Assembly (NCBI RefSeq): GCF_014640555.1
Contig: NZ_BMHE01000018.1
Coordinates: 62,001-126,000, forward strand
Length of the DNA stretch: 64,000 nt
DNA from: Paenibacillus marchantiophytorum
GTDB taxonomy: Bacteria > Bacillota > Bacilli > Paenibacillales > NBRC-103111
Reading direction: 5' to 3'
A model generated the notes under the pieces. The model made no database searches. It worked only from the letters and a program-made list of their open reading frames with translations, and was not told where the DNA came from. Positions within the stretch are counted from its first letter, which is position 1. The number at the start of each line of letters is the position of its first letter. This document shows positions 34,794 to 43,859 of the stretch, piece by piece. The translations under genes were made by a program, and so were the position numbers.

Positions 34794-35660
34794 CTAGAAA
34801 TCTATTTGATCAAGTTGAATCCTTATTGCGTGATCAATTTTTTTCATTGTAATATCATCAAGAGTTGTTATCAGTTTTGTTAATCTGTTACGGTCGATTG
34901 TCCTAATTTGTTCAGAAAGCACTACACTCTCCCGATCAAAACCATGGGAAGTCCCCACCTCTACGTGTGTTGGTAACTTTGATTTTGCGATTTGACTTGT
35001 AATCGGTATAACTGTCATTACTGGAGAGTATCTATTGTTTATATCATTTGAAACTATCACAACTGCCCTTATGCCACCCATTTCAGAACCACTGACAGGA
35101 CTCATGTCTGCTAGGTATACATTTCCTCTAAAGGTTCCTGCCTTTAGAGGAAATGAACTAGATTCATGAGTCTTTGTTTTATTGGAAGTTTCCCCATTTT
35201 CTTGACCTTCCTTTTTTGACACTAAGTGTTCATCATACCCATTAACCAATACTGATTCTTTTCCTAAGTACTCAATTGCAGTATCCATTTTTAAATGGAC
35301 TGCCCCTACTGAGTCATCCAGTTTTACAAGTATTTTGCTCATTTTCTTACTATTTTTTATAATCTCTTTTAAAGCACTAGTGACCCTCTCTTCTTGATTA
35401 TTCTTTTTTAACCCTTCAACTAATGTCATTATTATTGCAATTACCGCCAAAGCAATTGATACCAAGCCGCTTCCTGTAGAAATTAGCGTTTCCAGAGTGC
35501 CGGACTTACCCCAAAATTTGTATGATAAAATCGTAATTATTATTAGAATTAGAACAGCAATGCTCCAATTATAGTGAAGTCGGCGTTTTTTCTCCTTATA
35601 CTCTCGACTTATACATTCTAATTCAATGCTTTTTTTAATTTCTTCCGGCTCTTTTTCCAA
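34794..35660 (-). CDS. Membrane-anchored MazF/PemK-family endoribonuclease
   Basis: The C-terminal 110 residues (about 177-288) match the MazF/NdoA fold: RGNVYLADMSPVSGSEMGGI, then RAVVIVSNDINNRYSPVMTV, KLPTHVEVG and SVVLSEQIRTIDRNRLT. The NdoA catalytic arginine (GGIRAV) and threonine (ITSQI) are kept, so ACA/UACAU-type mRNA cleavage is plausible. Residues about 30-50 and 60-83 are two membrane helices, and about 85-165 form a soluble helical region. MazF is normally a free 110-residue toxin with a MazE partner. No MazE-like gene is adjacent. TTG 35660 follows GGAGG. I infer a membrane-tethered effector whose N-terminal part senses or restrains the RNase. Confidence 0.85.
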   Translation of the reverse strand: MEKEPEEIKKSIELECISREYKEKKRRLHYNWSIAVLILIIITILSYKFWGKSGTLETLISTGSGLVSIALAVIAIIMTLVEGLKKNNQEERVTSALKEIIKNSKKMSKILVKLDDSVGAVHLKMDTAIEYLGKESVLVNGYDEHLVSKKEGQENGETSNKTKTHESSSFPLKAGTFRGNVYLADMSPVSGSEMGGIRAVVIVSNDINNRYSPVMTVIPITSQIAKSKLPTHVEVGTSHGFDRESVVLSEQIRTIDRNRLTKLITTLDDITMKKIDHAIRIQLDQIDF

Positions 35661-35733
35661 GTATATACCTCCATTATTACTACAATTACTTCCAAATTCT
35701 ATAATAAACTGAAATACGCACATTTGAAACGAG

Positions 35734-35758
35734 CGTTGCCGTTACTTATGATACGGTT
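35734..35758. repeat. att-like repeat 4, rlmH 3' end (element/chromosome junction)
   Basis: On the minus strand CCGTATCATAAGTAA supplies the last codons and stop of rlmH. It is identical to 2014-2038 and 20409-20433. Staphylococcal SCC elements use the same gene end with a related sequence. Confidence 0.85.
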
Positions 35759-36221
35759 CCCCCCGATTTATCCGCATCGCGCGATAAATCTGCTCCACCA
35801 GCACCAGCCGCATGAGCTGGTGCGGCAGCGTCATGCGGCCAAAAGACAGCCGCATATCCGCACGGCGCAGCAGCTCGCCAGATAGCCCCAGCGAGCCGCC
35901 AATCACGAAGGCCACCTGGCTCCGCCCGTAGGTGGCCAACTTGTCGAGCGAGCCTGCCAGCTGCTCGCTCGACCACATCTCGCCGTCGATGGCCAGCGCC
36001 ACGACGTACACGTCCGCGGCGAGCTTGGCCAACAGCCGCTCGCCCTCCTTAACCCGCACCTGCTGCTCCTCAGCAGGGCTCATGTTCTCCGGTGCCTTCT
36101 CGTCCGGCACCTCAATCATCTGCACCTTGGCATACGGCCCAAGGCGCTTCACGTACTCCGCAATCCCGTCCACGAGATAGCGCTCCTTCAATTTCCCAAC
36201 CGTTAATATCTGTATATGCAT
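35742..36221 (-). CDS. rlmH: 23S rRNA (pseudouridine1915-N3)-methyltransferase
   Basis: The 159-residue SPOUT methyltransferase methylates pseudouridine 1915 of 23S rRNA on 70S ribosomes. Seen: MHIQILTVGKLKERYLVDGI at the start, FVIGGSLGLS for SAM binding and the family C-terminus LVEQIYRAMRINRGEPYHK. The length is exactly standard. ATG 36221 follows GAGGGGAG. Its 3' end is the attachment site of the island; the protein sequence is intact after insertion because the repeat restores the last codons. Confidence 0.95.
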   Translation of the reverse strand: MHIQILTVGKLKERYLVDGIAEYVKRLGPYAKVQMIEVPDEKAPENMSPAEEQQVRVKEGERLLAKLAADVYVVALAIDGEMWSSEQLAGSLDKLATYGRSQVAFVIGGSLGLSGELLRRADMRLSFGRMTLPHQLMRLVLVEQIYRAMRINRGEPYHK

Positions 36222-36361
36222 GAACGATATTTCTCCCCTCAATTGCTCCATTGGATAAAATACATCCAAATCGAGCATATTCCCACCTTTTGCCCCGATC
36301 CACTGGATTTAATCCAATGTAATCGCCTGCTCCCCCACCACACCAACCCCCCAACAAAAAC

Positions 36362-36388
36362 AAAAAGGAAGGCTTCCGCCTTCCTCAA
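36362..36388 (-). terminator. Terminator after the CxxH/CxxC gene
   Basis: AGGAAGGC-ttcc-GCCTTCCT perfect hairpin, followed on the minus strand by TTTTTGTTTTT. It separates this gene from rlmH. Confidence 0.85.
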
Positions 36389-36552
36389 ACAACTAGAAAT
36401 CGCGCTAATTCCTGGCAATGCTCGCAATGCGTCGGTGGCTCCCAGTTCGCGAAGTGGGTCTTCGCCAAATCCACGATATCTGGAGCTTCCTCATACTCAT
36501 CAACAAACTCATCTATTGCGATTTCTACATGATCTTTACAAACAACATGCAT
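36385..36552 (-). CDS. CxxH/CxxC small protein
   Basis: The 55-residue protein carries CKDHVE near the start and CEHCQEL near the end, a likely zinc site. Such proteins are conserved next to htrA/rlmH in Bacillus-group genomes and have no known function. ATG 36552 (MHVVCKDHVE) is preferred because GAGAGG lies 7 bases before it. Its place between htrA and rlmH matches the family's usual location. Confidence 0.8.
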   Translation of the reverse strand: MHVVCKDHVEIAIDEFVDEYEEAPDIVDLAKTHFANWEPPTHCEHCQELARFLVV

Positions 36553-36599
36553 GCAAGTACCTCTCATCCGCCATATATCTTTGACCTATACGCTCATCT

Positions 36600-37817
36600 T
36601 TACTTATCTGCAGCTTCTACCAAGGTAACCACGGTCGTAAGCTTCTTCCCGCCGCGATAGTAGACCACGTTGATTTTATCGCCGATCTTCTTCTCGTTGT
36701 ACAAATATTTGCGAAGCGAGATCGTACTGTCGATCTTGCGGTCATCCAACTGGACGATCACGTCCTGTGCTTTGAGACCCGCTTCTTTGGCTGGACCCGA
36801 TACCTCGAAGACGATAACTCCAGTTTTCACATCTGCCGGCAGCTTTAATACATCCGTTCCTTTAAAAGCTTGCAGTTCCTGGGTCGATACGCCCATCAGA
36901 GGTCTTTTGACCTTGTGATCCGTAATCAAGCTCTCCAGGATCGGCTTAACACTGTTAATCGGAATAGCGAAGCCTAATCCTTCCACACCAGTATCGGATA
37001 TCTTCATCGAATTGATACCGATCACTTTACCGTCGATATTGACCAGCGGGCCGCCGCTGTTTCCCTGGTTAATAGCCGCATCCGTTTGGATGACATCCAT
37101 CTCCCAGTCGTAGTCCGTCCCTTCGCGTGAAAGTGAGACGGGTATCGTCCGCTTTGGCGAAGAAATGATACCTTGCGTTACAGTAGGAGAGAACCCAAGT
37201 CCGAGCGGATTGCCGACGGCGATTGCCATTTCTCCAGCGCGCAGTGTTTCGGAATCTCCGAATTCAGCGAGCACTTTAATATCTTTGCCGTCTGCTTCCA
37301 GAACAGCCAAATCCGTAATTTTGTCCCGTCCAACGAGCGTCGCTTTGCGATGTTCCCCTTGGAAATTCACGATTTCGAACTGGTTCCCATTCTCGACGAC
37401 ATGGCTGTTCGTTACAATTCGTACTTTATCGCCCGACTTGGCGAACATGACACCTGAACCGATACCAAGCCCGGTTTCTTGGCCTTTGTCATCCTTCTTC
37501 GAGGAGATTACGCTAACAACCGCAGGCTTGATTTTCTCCGTTGCTGCCACGACAGAGTCGTTGACGTTCATCGGACGCGTTTCTGTTTTGGCTACAGCCG
37601 CTGGAGCCGCCGCCGTTTCAGCACTATGTCCACGGAAGCCACCTACAACCCCGACCAGCAGCAGCATGGCTAATGCTCCGCCTACCCCGGCTATAAGCGC
37701 TACATTTCGTCTACGTACGGTGAAGCTTGTGAATGTCCCCGACCCTTTGGGACGCCATGCCGTCTCTCGCTGTCTGGACCTTTTCGTCGAATAAAAATCA
37801 TCATCAAACAAACTCAT
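36600..37817 (-). CDS. htrA: HtrA-like membrane serine protease with PDZ domain
   Basis: The 405-residue protein has a cytoplasmic N-terminus, one membrane helix (about 48-68), a trypsin-like domain with His in TNSHVVENG, Asp in TDLAVLEAD and Ser in NQGNSGGPLVN, and a C-terminal PDZ domain (about 305-395, GLKAQDVIVQLDDRKI). It degrades misfolded envelope proteins. It is the YycK/HtrC type found at the end of the walRK locus. ATG 37817 (MSLFDDDFY) lies after AGGAGGG; an in-frame start 54 bases upstream is less likely. Confidence 0.92.
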   Translation of the reverse strand: MSLFDDDFYSTKRSRQRETAWRPKGSGTFTSFTVRRRNVALIAGVGGALAMLLLVGVVGGFRGHSAETAAAPAAVAKTETRPMNVNDSVVAATEKIKPAVVSVISSKKDDKGQETGLGIGSGVMFAKSGDKVRIVTNSHVVENGNQFEIVNFQGEHRKATLVGRDKITDLAVLEADGKDIKVLAEFGDSETLRAGEMAIAVGNPLGLGFSPTVTQGIISSPKRTIPVSLSREGTDYDWEMDVIQTDAAINQGNSGGPLVNIDGKVIGINSMKISDTGVEGLGFAIPINSVKPILESLITDHKVKRPLMGVSTQELQAFKGTDVLKLPADVKTGVIVFEVSGPAKEAGLKAQDVIVQLDDRKIDSTISLRKYLYNEKKIGDKINVVYYRGGKKLTTVVTLVEAADK

Positions 37818-38019
37818 CTCGGGTCCCTCCTCGCTGACGGGGTTGGAAGCTTCGCCACTCTCGCCTTGCATCTATGTCGCAATTCTTTCTTGCCTTCTTT
37901 GCAAATAATAGGAATGTTTCGCTCGCTTCTTGCCTACAATAATAGTAAACCAAATCTCTCACCGAATTACTAGAGTTTACTAGAACTTTAAATCAGAAAT
38001 ATAAAGGAGAATGACCCTC

Positions 38020-38229
38020 ATGAATCGTATTCCTTCCCATTTCGACGAAATCAATATGATCGGCAAGCTCGCTGACCTGAAAGATAGCCACTATCACCAG
38101 TCCCTCGTCCTCTCGTCGCTTATTCAAACCCTGATTGATAAAGGTCTAATCACAGCGCAAGAGATTCAGCAGAAGTCCGAAGAAATCGATGCCGCGCTTA
38201 CTCCGAATCCAATACATCCCATTTCGTAG
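38020..38229 (+). CDS. Small hypothetical protein, 69 residues
   Basis: MNRIPSHFDEINMIGKLADL then two helices ending QEIQQKSEEIDAALTP. ATG 38020 follows AAAGGAG at good spacing. Its 3' end overlaps the convergent walJ gene by 32 bases, so one transcript is antisense to the other there. Function unknown. Confidence 0.65.
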   Translation: MNRIPSHFDEINMIGKLADLKDSHYHQSLVLSSLIQTLIDKGLITAQEIQQKSEEIDAALTPNPIHPIS

Positions 38230-38998
38230 ATCGGTCAAAATATGTATCCATCAGCCGCAGTTGTTTGGACTCAGGGGCACGCTCTTGTACTATGCTATTC
38301 ACCGTTAGCCTGGCCAAATCCATTAAATTATGATCACGGCTCAAATGGGCCATATACACGGATTTCGTCTTATTCGTCAGCACATCACAGAGCGCTTCCC
38401 CTGCGGCTTCGTTGGATAAATGTCCTTTGTCACCGAGAATTCGGCGCTTGATGCTCCACGGATAGTGACCGACACGCAGCATATCTACGTCATGATTCGT
38501 CTCCAGCACCATAGCGTCTGAATCCGTAATCTTCTCTTTCACTTTCTCGCTCATGTAGCCCAGATCCGTTACAACACTTAACTTCTGTTCCCCTTCATAA
38601 AAGCAGTAGCCCACAGGCTCCGCTGCGTCATGGGAAATGCCGAACGACTCCACCCGCAGTGTGCCGAACTCGACGACGCCACCGGTTTCCATGACTTTTT
38701 TGTTGTCTTCCGCAATCACACCAATTTGCCGATCCAGCTCTTCCCACGTCTTCTCATTGGCATAGATGGGCAAATCGTATTTGCGGGCAAAAGCACCCAG
38801 TCCTTTAATATGATCGGAATGTTCGTGAGTAACCACGATGGCATCTATGCTGCTAGCCGCGAGCTCCCGCTCCTTCATCAACAGCTCCATCTTCTTGGCG
38901 CTAAAACCCACATCGACCAATACCTTGGTCTCCCCATTATCGACTACCGTCGCATTGCCCGTCGAACCGCTCGACAGCACCGTAAATCTCATTCCCAT
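38198..38998 (-). CDS. walJ: WalJ (YycJ) metallo-beta-lactamase-fold hydrolase
   Basis: The 266-residue protein has the MBL metal motif VVTHEHSDHIKG (about residues 58-68) and metal ligands further on (ETNHDVDM; HLSRDHN). YycJ/WalJ is thought to be a 5'-3' exonuclease or DNA-repair/cell-wall coordination factor. It lies downstream of yycI in the conserved walRK gene order. ATG 38998 follows GGAGCAGG; a second ATG two codons later is possible. Confidence 0.9.
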   Translation of the reverse strand: MGMRFTVLSSGSTGNATVVDNGETKVLVDVGFSAKKMELLMKERELAASSIDAIVVTHEHSDHIKGLGAFARKYDLPIYANEKTWEELDRQIGVIAEDNKKVMETGGVVEFGTLRVESFGISHDAAEPVGYCFYEGEQKLSVVTDLGYMSEKVKEKITDSDAMVLETNHDVDMLRVGHYPWSIKRRILGDKGHLSNEAAGEALCDVLTNKTKSVYMAHLSRDHNLMDLARLTVNSIVQERAPESKQLRLMDTYFDRSTKWDVLDSE

Positions 38999-39058
38999 AT
39001 TCCCTGCTCCTCTATGCTTGCCATTCAGTTAACCGCTCCGGCGATAGCTCTCGCTGTC

Positions 39059-39898
39059 TTATTTCTTCTCGTCCTTGCTTTTGTTATCCGGATTATCCTT
39101 ATTCTCAACCTTCTCGCCCTCGGCAGGCTGACCAAATGGTGTTAATTCCGACCCTTTCGGCGGCGACTCGACAGCCCCATTGAAAGCTTGCAAATAATAA
39201 ATATCTTTGTTATCGACCGTTATCCGCCAATGCGGAAACATCGGCTGTGTTTGTGAATTATACGGCTGACCGTGATAGCCTAACCGAACCTCTGTAATAA
39301 TCGAACCTTCGCTCAAATAATTGTCCACTAAGCTGCGCACCGCCAATTGCGCGGGGATCAGCTTCTGCTCCGTCTGTTCTACTCCTGATTCTACTTCAAC
39401 GTAGGCTTGACGGTAACTGGTAATTTCTCCATTTTTCTCATTCAATTCTACTTTCACATCGAAGAGCGGAAGCTTGTCATACAACTGTGTGAACACATAT
39501 ATCCAATTTTCATTCACTTTTCTGCTCATGATAGAATCCAGTTGATAGAGATTGAAATTGGGAATCTCCGATTGGGCTTGTACTTCTCTACTCGCCCCTT
39601 TGCCAAGCAGATTGCTCATGATAATCGGTGTTTTCAATGGCTTCTGTTCACTCGGCTTGATACTATCGTCATACTTCACCGTAATGACCTTCAACTTGAC
39701 AATATCCGTCGGCAGCTCGTCGGTTAAGCGAATATTCTTGCTGCGGAGCGCTCGATTCAGCTCTTCTACAGTCCCAGATGTATCTAATGCAACCTCAATC
39801 TGATTGGAACGATTGGTGGACCATAATTGGAAGCCAAGTATCATATTCAGCAGCAAAAAAGAACAAATCAAAATGGATTTAGCCCGGCTCCAATTCAT
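39059..39898 (-). CDS. yycI: YycI, two-component regulatory accessory protein
   Basis: 279 residues: a membrane anchor (ILICSFLLLNMILGFQLW) and an extracellular domain of two similar halves. With YycH it restrains WalK in B. subtilis (in S. aureus both activate it). The C-terminus is lysine/aspartate-rich. It sits 30 bases after yycH, in the wal operon. Confidence 0.9.
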   Translation of the reverse strand: MNWSRAKSILICSFLLLNMILGFQLWSTNRSNQIEVALDTSGTVEELNRALRSKNIRLTDELPTDIVKLKVITVKYDDSIKPSEQKPLKTPIIMSNLLGKGASREVQAQSEIPNFNLYQLDSIMSRKVNENWIYVFTQLYDKLPLFDVKVELNEKNGEITSYRQAYVEVESGVEQTEQKLIPAQLAVRSLVDNYLSEGSIITEVRLGYHGQPYNSQTQPMFPHWRITVDNKDIYYLQAFNGAVESPPKGSELTPFGQPAEGEKVENKDNPDNKSKDEKK

Positions 39899-39928
39899 GA
39901 TCGCACCTCTCTTTCCTTGAGTAACCCC

Positions 39929-41218
39929 TTATTCAATGAAATCATACGTGCCATCGCGCAGCTCCAACGCCCATGAGGCCGTTAGTGTAACCGTCTTATC
40001 TGAGACAACAGGCCGATAGGCTGGGAAAATGGAAACGATACTGGCCTTCCGCTGATAATACTGCAGCCGTTCTTCCAAAGCTTCGCCGGAGATTAACTCC
40101 GCATCGCGTCGCTGCGCTGTCTTGAGATCCGGAATCACCATCGACCGTTCGAAACCGGATATAATCCCTTTTTGCACCTGCATCTTCATCGTTCCGAAAC
40201 CATCGGGCTGCGCCGTAAGAATCGGCAAAGATTCATAGAACTGACGGAAGGTGAATGTCTGATTGTCGAGCAGCTGCTTCTCCGGCGTCTGAGACACGAC
40301 ATATTTGCCATCCCAGCCGATATGCTGATTGATGAACTTAACGCCAGCCAGCAAGTTTACCAACACTTCGCTTTTGCTCTCCACCGGTGCAACCGGATCG
40401 GAATATGTCATCCATCGCAGATCTCGATTCAACTGAAAACCGCGTTTGCTGTCCGTATAAATCTCGGAACCATCGCGCTCTTTGAGATAGCGGGTAATGC
40501 CCGGATCAACGAAAAAGCTTTGTTTCAACTGATCTGCCGTTAATAAGCTGTAAGTAAAGGTATAGTTCGGAAGCCGCAAAGGTTTAAGCGGAAGATAGTA
40601 ATCTCCACCGTTGGTCGTTCTATAGAGGTTCGTTAAATCTCCGAAAGCTGCAAAATTCTCAACGTCTTTACTTGTAAAATCGGCCCCGATAACCTCATAT
40701 CCCACACCCGGAGAATCCGTGAAAAAGAACGCACGCACATCCTCGTTATTGCCCTTGGAGTAAATCCAAATGCGCGTCACCTTATCATTATCAGGGGGAA
40801 GTTCGCCTTCAATGCGAAGCAATTGCTGAAGCACCGTGAACGGAATGCCATTGCGAAAACGGATCTCCACCCCCTGCTGCTTCGAGCGAACCTCTTCCCA
40901 GTTGACGTTTACCAAATACATGGAGGTTTTACGGAAGCCCTTGAAGCTCCGCTGTTTAATATTGTCCAGCAATCGGGTGTAGTAATAATTGCTTGGATAC
41001 AGAACAGAGTGCTGCTGATTACCCAAATGCACGATAATTTGATCGGGAAATAACATATCCTGCAGCTCCGCCTGCTTGCCAAGTGTTTCGGTCTGCACAT
41101 AATTGCTTTGCTGGATCGGTTCAATTTTGGGAGGATTATAAGAGGCAAGCAGAAAGCTTTGATATAAACTAGACCCAATCAGAACGACAAGGAAGATCGA
41201 TTTGAGACTCTCAATCAT
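39929..41218 (-). CDS. yycH: YycH, WalK regulatory protein
   Basis: A 429-residue single-pass protein with an N-terminal helix (IFLVVLIGSSLYQSFLLASY) and an extracytoplasmic domain. The start overlaps the walK stop by 4 bases (ATGA), so the two are translationally coupled. With YycI it modulates WalK kinase activity at the membrane. Confidence 0.9.
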   Translation of the reverse strand: MIESLKSIFLVVLIGSSLYQSFLLASYNPPKIEPIQQSNYVQTETLGKQAELQDMLFPDQIIVHLGNQQHSVLYPSNYYYTRLLDNIKQRSFKGFRKTSMYLVNVNWEEVRSKQQGVEIRFRNGIPFTVLQQLLRIEGELPPDNDKVTRIWIYSKGNNEDVRAFFFTDSPGVGYEVIGADFTSKDVENFAAFGDLTNLYRTTNGGDYYLPLKPLRLPNYTFTYSLLTADQLKQSFFVDPGITRYLKERDGSEIYTDSKRGFQLNRDLRWMTYSDPVAPVESKSEVLVNLLAGVKFINQHIGWDGKYVVSQTPEKQLLDNQTFTFRQFYESLPILTAQPDGFGTMKMQVQKGIISGFERSMVIPDLKTAQRRDAELISGEALEERLQYYQRKASIVSIFPAYRPVVSDKTVTLTASWALELRDGTYDFIE

Positions 41219-43047
41219 AGCTCATCCTCCTCTTCTTGTTGAATCGGCAGCGTGAACACAACACGGGTTCCATGTCCCAATTCGGATTCCAAATTGATGG
41301 AGCCGCCATGCGCTTTTACTATTTCCCGGGCAATAGACAATCCGAGCCCTGTCCCCCCCATATTGCGGGAACGTGCTTTATCCACACGGTAAAACCGATC
41401 AAAAATACGAGATAAATCCTTCTTCGGAATCCCGATTCCATTATCCTGCACAGAGATCTCCAGGACATCCTTCTCGAGCTTCCTCGCTTCCAGACGGATA
41501 GCCCCTTCATCGCCTGTATATTTAATCGCGTTGGACACCAGATTATCGAGGACTTGGTCAATCTTGTCCCGGTCCAACCGCAAACTGGTGACGCCCTGCT
41601 CCACTTGAATCACAATCTGAATTTTCCGCTGCTGCAGCTGAAAGGAGAAGCGATCCGCCACCTCTTCCAGCATCTCACTCACTAACGTAGTGGATTTGCT
41701 CATCATCGATTGCTTGGAATCAAGCCGCGACAGATGCAGCAGATCTGTCACCAACCGGATCATCCGCTCCGTCTCGCTGCGCGTCACGCTAATGAAGCGC
41801 GAGGCTAGCTGCGGCTCCTCAATAGCACCGTCGTCTAACGCCTCCAGATAGCTCTTGATCGTCGTCAGCGGCGTCCGCAGTTCATGCGACACGTTCGCGA
41901 CGAACTCTCGCCTAGCCTGCTCCAGCTTCTCCTGATCCGTTACATCCTGGAGCACAGCAATGATCCCGTTCTGCCCTTCGCCACGCCGATGAATCGGCGT
42001 GAAGATGATCCGCACCGACAGCTGATCATCCTCATCGGGCAATTCAATATCCAGCAGCGTCGTATTGACCTGCCCCTGAATGAAGCCCCGGATCGTCTCC
42101 ATCGGAATACCCAGCACCTCGGAGATGTCATGACCGAGTGTTGATTCCTCTTCGGTTTGCAGGATCTGCTTCGCCCTGCGATTCAGCACGATAATCTGAC
42201 CCCGATCATCCGTCGCGATGATGCCGTCATTCATATTCGTCAAGATCGAAGCCAGCTTCTCCTTCTCCTCCTCATTCAAGGTGAGCGCCTCTTTGAGCCG
42301 GTTCATCATGAAATTGAAGGTGTGGCCCAGCTGACCAATCTCGTCTGTCCCTTGTATCTTGAGCTGCTGATCGAATTTCCCTTCGGCAACAGCGGTTGCT
42401 TGCTTCGTAATTTCTTTGATCGGATTCGTAATCGTACTGGTCAACAGCACGCCAAGAATCGCTGTCAGTCCCAAGGCAATCAATGTGCCTGAGATCAGGA
42501 TACGGTTAATAGAACGGATCGTCTTATATACGTCCTCCATGGACGCAATAATGTAAACGGCTCCCAAAACGCGCACACCACTGCCTACAGGCTTGGCAAT
42601 GATCACTTTGCGATAACCATCCTCGTCCGTGAAGATCCGTTGGTTATCCTTAATCCCTTGCAGCGCTCGGATAACCTCCGGCTGTGTATTCTTTTGCTTC
42701 AAATGATTGGCAACCGATGTGCTGATAACGTTCCCGTTCGCATCTATAATTTGAATCTCTGCGTTATTAATCGAGAATAAATTGCTGACGAACTCGTTCA
42801 AATCCGCATAGGTCTTCTTACCCTCGGCCACATTCTTGCTGTCTTGATCGCCGGTGAGGTAAGACCCTACGAAGCCGGCGAGCAGCGTCACCTGACTGTT
42901 GCGCGAAGCCAAGAAATCATTCTTGAAATAGGTCTCGACCGTCTTATAGAAATAAACGCCGATCAGTTGCATCGCAATCAGAATGAGCAGGACATAAATA
43001 ATAATCAGCTTCGCCTGAATGGATTGAAAGAAGCGAATGCCCTTCAT
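41215..43047 (-). CDS. walK: WalK (YycG) essential sensor histidine kinase
   Basis: The 610-residue kinase has two membrane helices (about 14-34 and 183-205) flanking an extracellular PAS-like domain. A HAMP (about 205-260), a cytoplasmic PAS (about 265-370), HisKA with the phospho-histidine in FVANVSHELRTPLTTIKSY (about 385) and HATPase with DNGIGI and GTGLGLSI follow. It controls cell-wall hydrolase genes through WalR. It is the second gene of the operon, 2 bases after walR. Confidence 0.96.
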   Translation of the reverse strand: MKGIRFFQSIQAKLIIIYVLLILIAMQLIGVYFYKTVETYFKNDFLASRNSQVTLLAGFVGSYLTGDQDSKNVAEGKKTYADLNEFVSNLFSINNAEIQIIDANGNVISTSVANHLKQKNTQPEVIRALQGIKDNQRIFTDEDGYRKVIIAKPVGSGVRVLGAVYIIASMEDVYKTIRSINRILISGTLIALGLTAILGVLLTSTITNPIKEITKQATAVAEGKFDQQLKIQGTDEIGQLGHTFNFMMNRLKEALTLNEEEKEKLASILTNMNDGIIATDDRGQIIVLNRRAKQILQTEEESTLGHDISEVLGIPMETIRGFIQGQVNTTLLDIELPDEDDQLSVRIIFTPIHRRGEGQNGIIAVLQDVTDQEKLEQARREFVANVSHELRTPLTTIKSYLEALDDGAIEEPQLASRFISVTRSETERMIRLVTDLLHLSRLDSKQSMMSKSTTLVSEMLEEVADRFSFQLQQRKIQIVIQVEQGVTSLRLDRDKIDQVLDNLVSNAIKYTGDEGAIRLEARKLEKDVLEISVQDNGIGIPKKDLSRIFDRFYRVDKARSRNMGGTGLGLSIAREIVKAHGGSINLESELGHGTRVVFTLPIQQEEEDEL

Positions 43048-43049
43048 GC

Positions 43050-43778
43050 TTAGAAGCCTCCGGCCTTAGGGCTGCGCATTAAGTAGCCGAGACCCCGGCG
43101 CGTCATAATATACTCCGGACGGCTCGGGTCCGTCTCCAGCTTCTCACGCAGCCGACGAATCGTTACATCCACCGTCCGCACGTCGCCGAAATATTCAAAG
43201 CCCCACACCGCTTGCAGCAGGTGCTCGCGCGTCATCACTTTGCCCGAATTCTTGGCCAAGTATTGGATCAACTCGAACTCCCGATGGGTCAGATCGAGCG
43301 GCGTGCCATCCTTATACACCATGTACATGTCGTTATCGATGAAAAGCGCATGAATCCGCATCCCATTGCGCTGCGTGTCCGACTCGCTCGGCGCCGACTG
43401 TGCTTTGGTCTGTCTGCGCAGGTGCGCCTTCACACGGGCAAGCAGTTCCCGCGTCCCGAATGGCTTGGTCACATAGTCGTCAGCGCCCATCTCTAGGCCA
43501 AGCACTTTATCCAGTTCTGTATCTTTAGCTGTCAGCATAATGATAGGTGTATTCAGCTTTGAGCGTACTTCCCGGCACACATCCATGCCGTCCTTCACAG
43601 GCAGCATAAGATCCAATAGGATTAGATCTGGCTGCTCTGAGAACGCAAGCTCTACCGCACTTCCACCATCATAGGCACAAATAACCTGATAGCCCTCTTT
43701 TTCCAAATTAAACTTCAAAATATCTGCAATCGGTTGTTCGTCATCCACCACGAGAATTTTGCCAAACAAACCTACCAC
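43050..43778 (-). CDS. walR: WalR (YycF) essential response regulator
   Basis: A 242-residue OmpR-type regulator. The receiver domain has KILVVDDEQPIADILKFNLE and the phospho-aspartate in LLDLMLPVKDGMD; the winged-helix DNA-binding domain runs from about residue 145 (LTHREFELIQYLAKNSGKVM). It controls peptidoglycan hydrolases. The GTG start at 43778 has only a weak binding site (GAGTAGG); translation may use a nearby alternative. Confidence 0.95.
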   Translation of the reverse strand: MVGLFGKILVVDDEQPIADILKFNLEKEGYQVICAYDGGSAVELAFSEQPDLILLDLMLPVKDGMDVCREVRSKLNTPIIMLTAKDTELDKVLGLEMGADDYVTKPFGTRELLARVKAHLRRQTKAQSAPSESDTQRNGMRIHALFIDNDMYMVYKDGTPLDLTHREFELIQYLAKNSGKVMTREHLLQAVWGFEYFGDVRTVDVTIRRLREKLETDPSRPEYIMTRRGLGYLMRSPKAGGF

Positions 43779-43859
43779 CGCCTACTCAAGGATCAAACTT
43801 CTTCGCTGTCCTTCTGGGACATGCGTGCATACTACCACTTATTTTATCATATATTTTAC

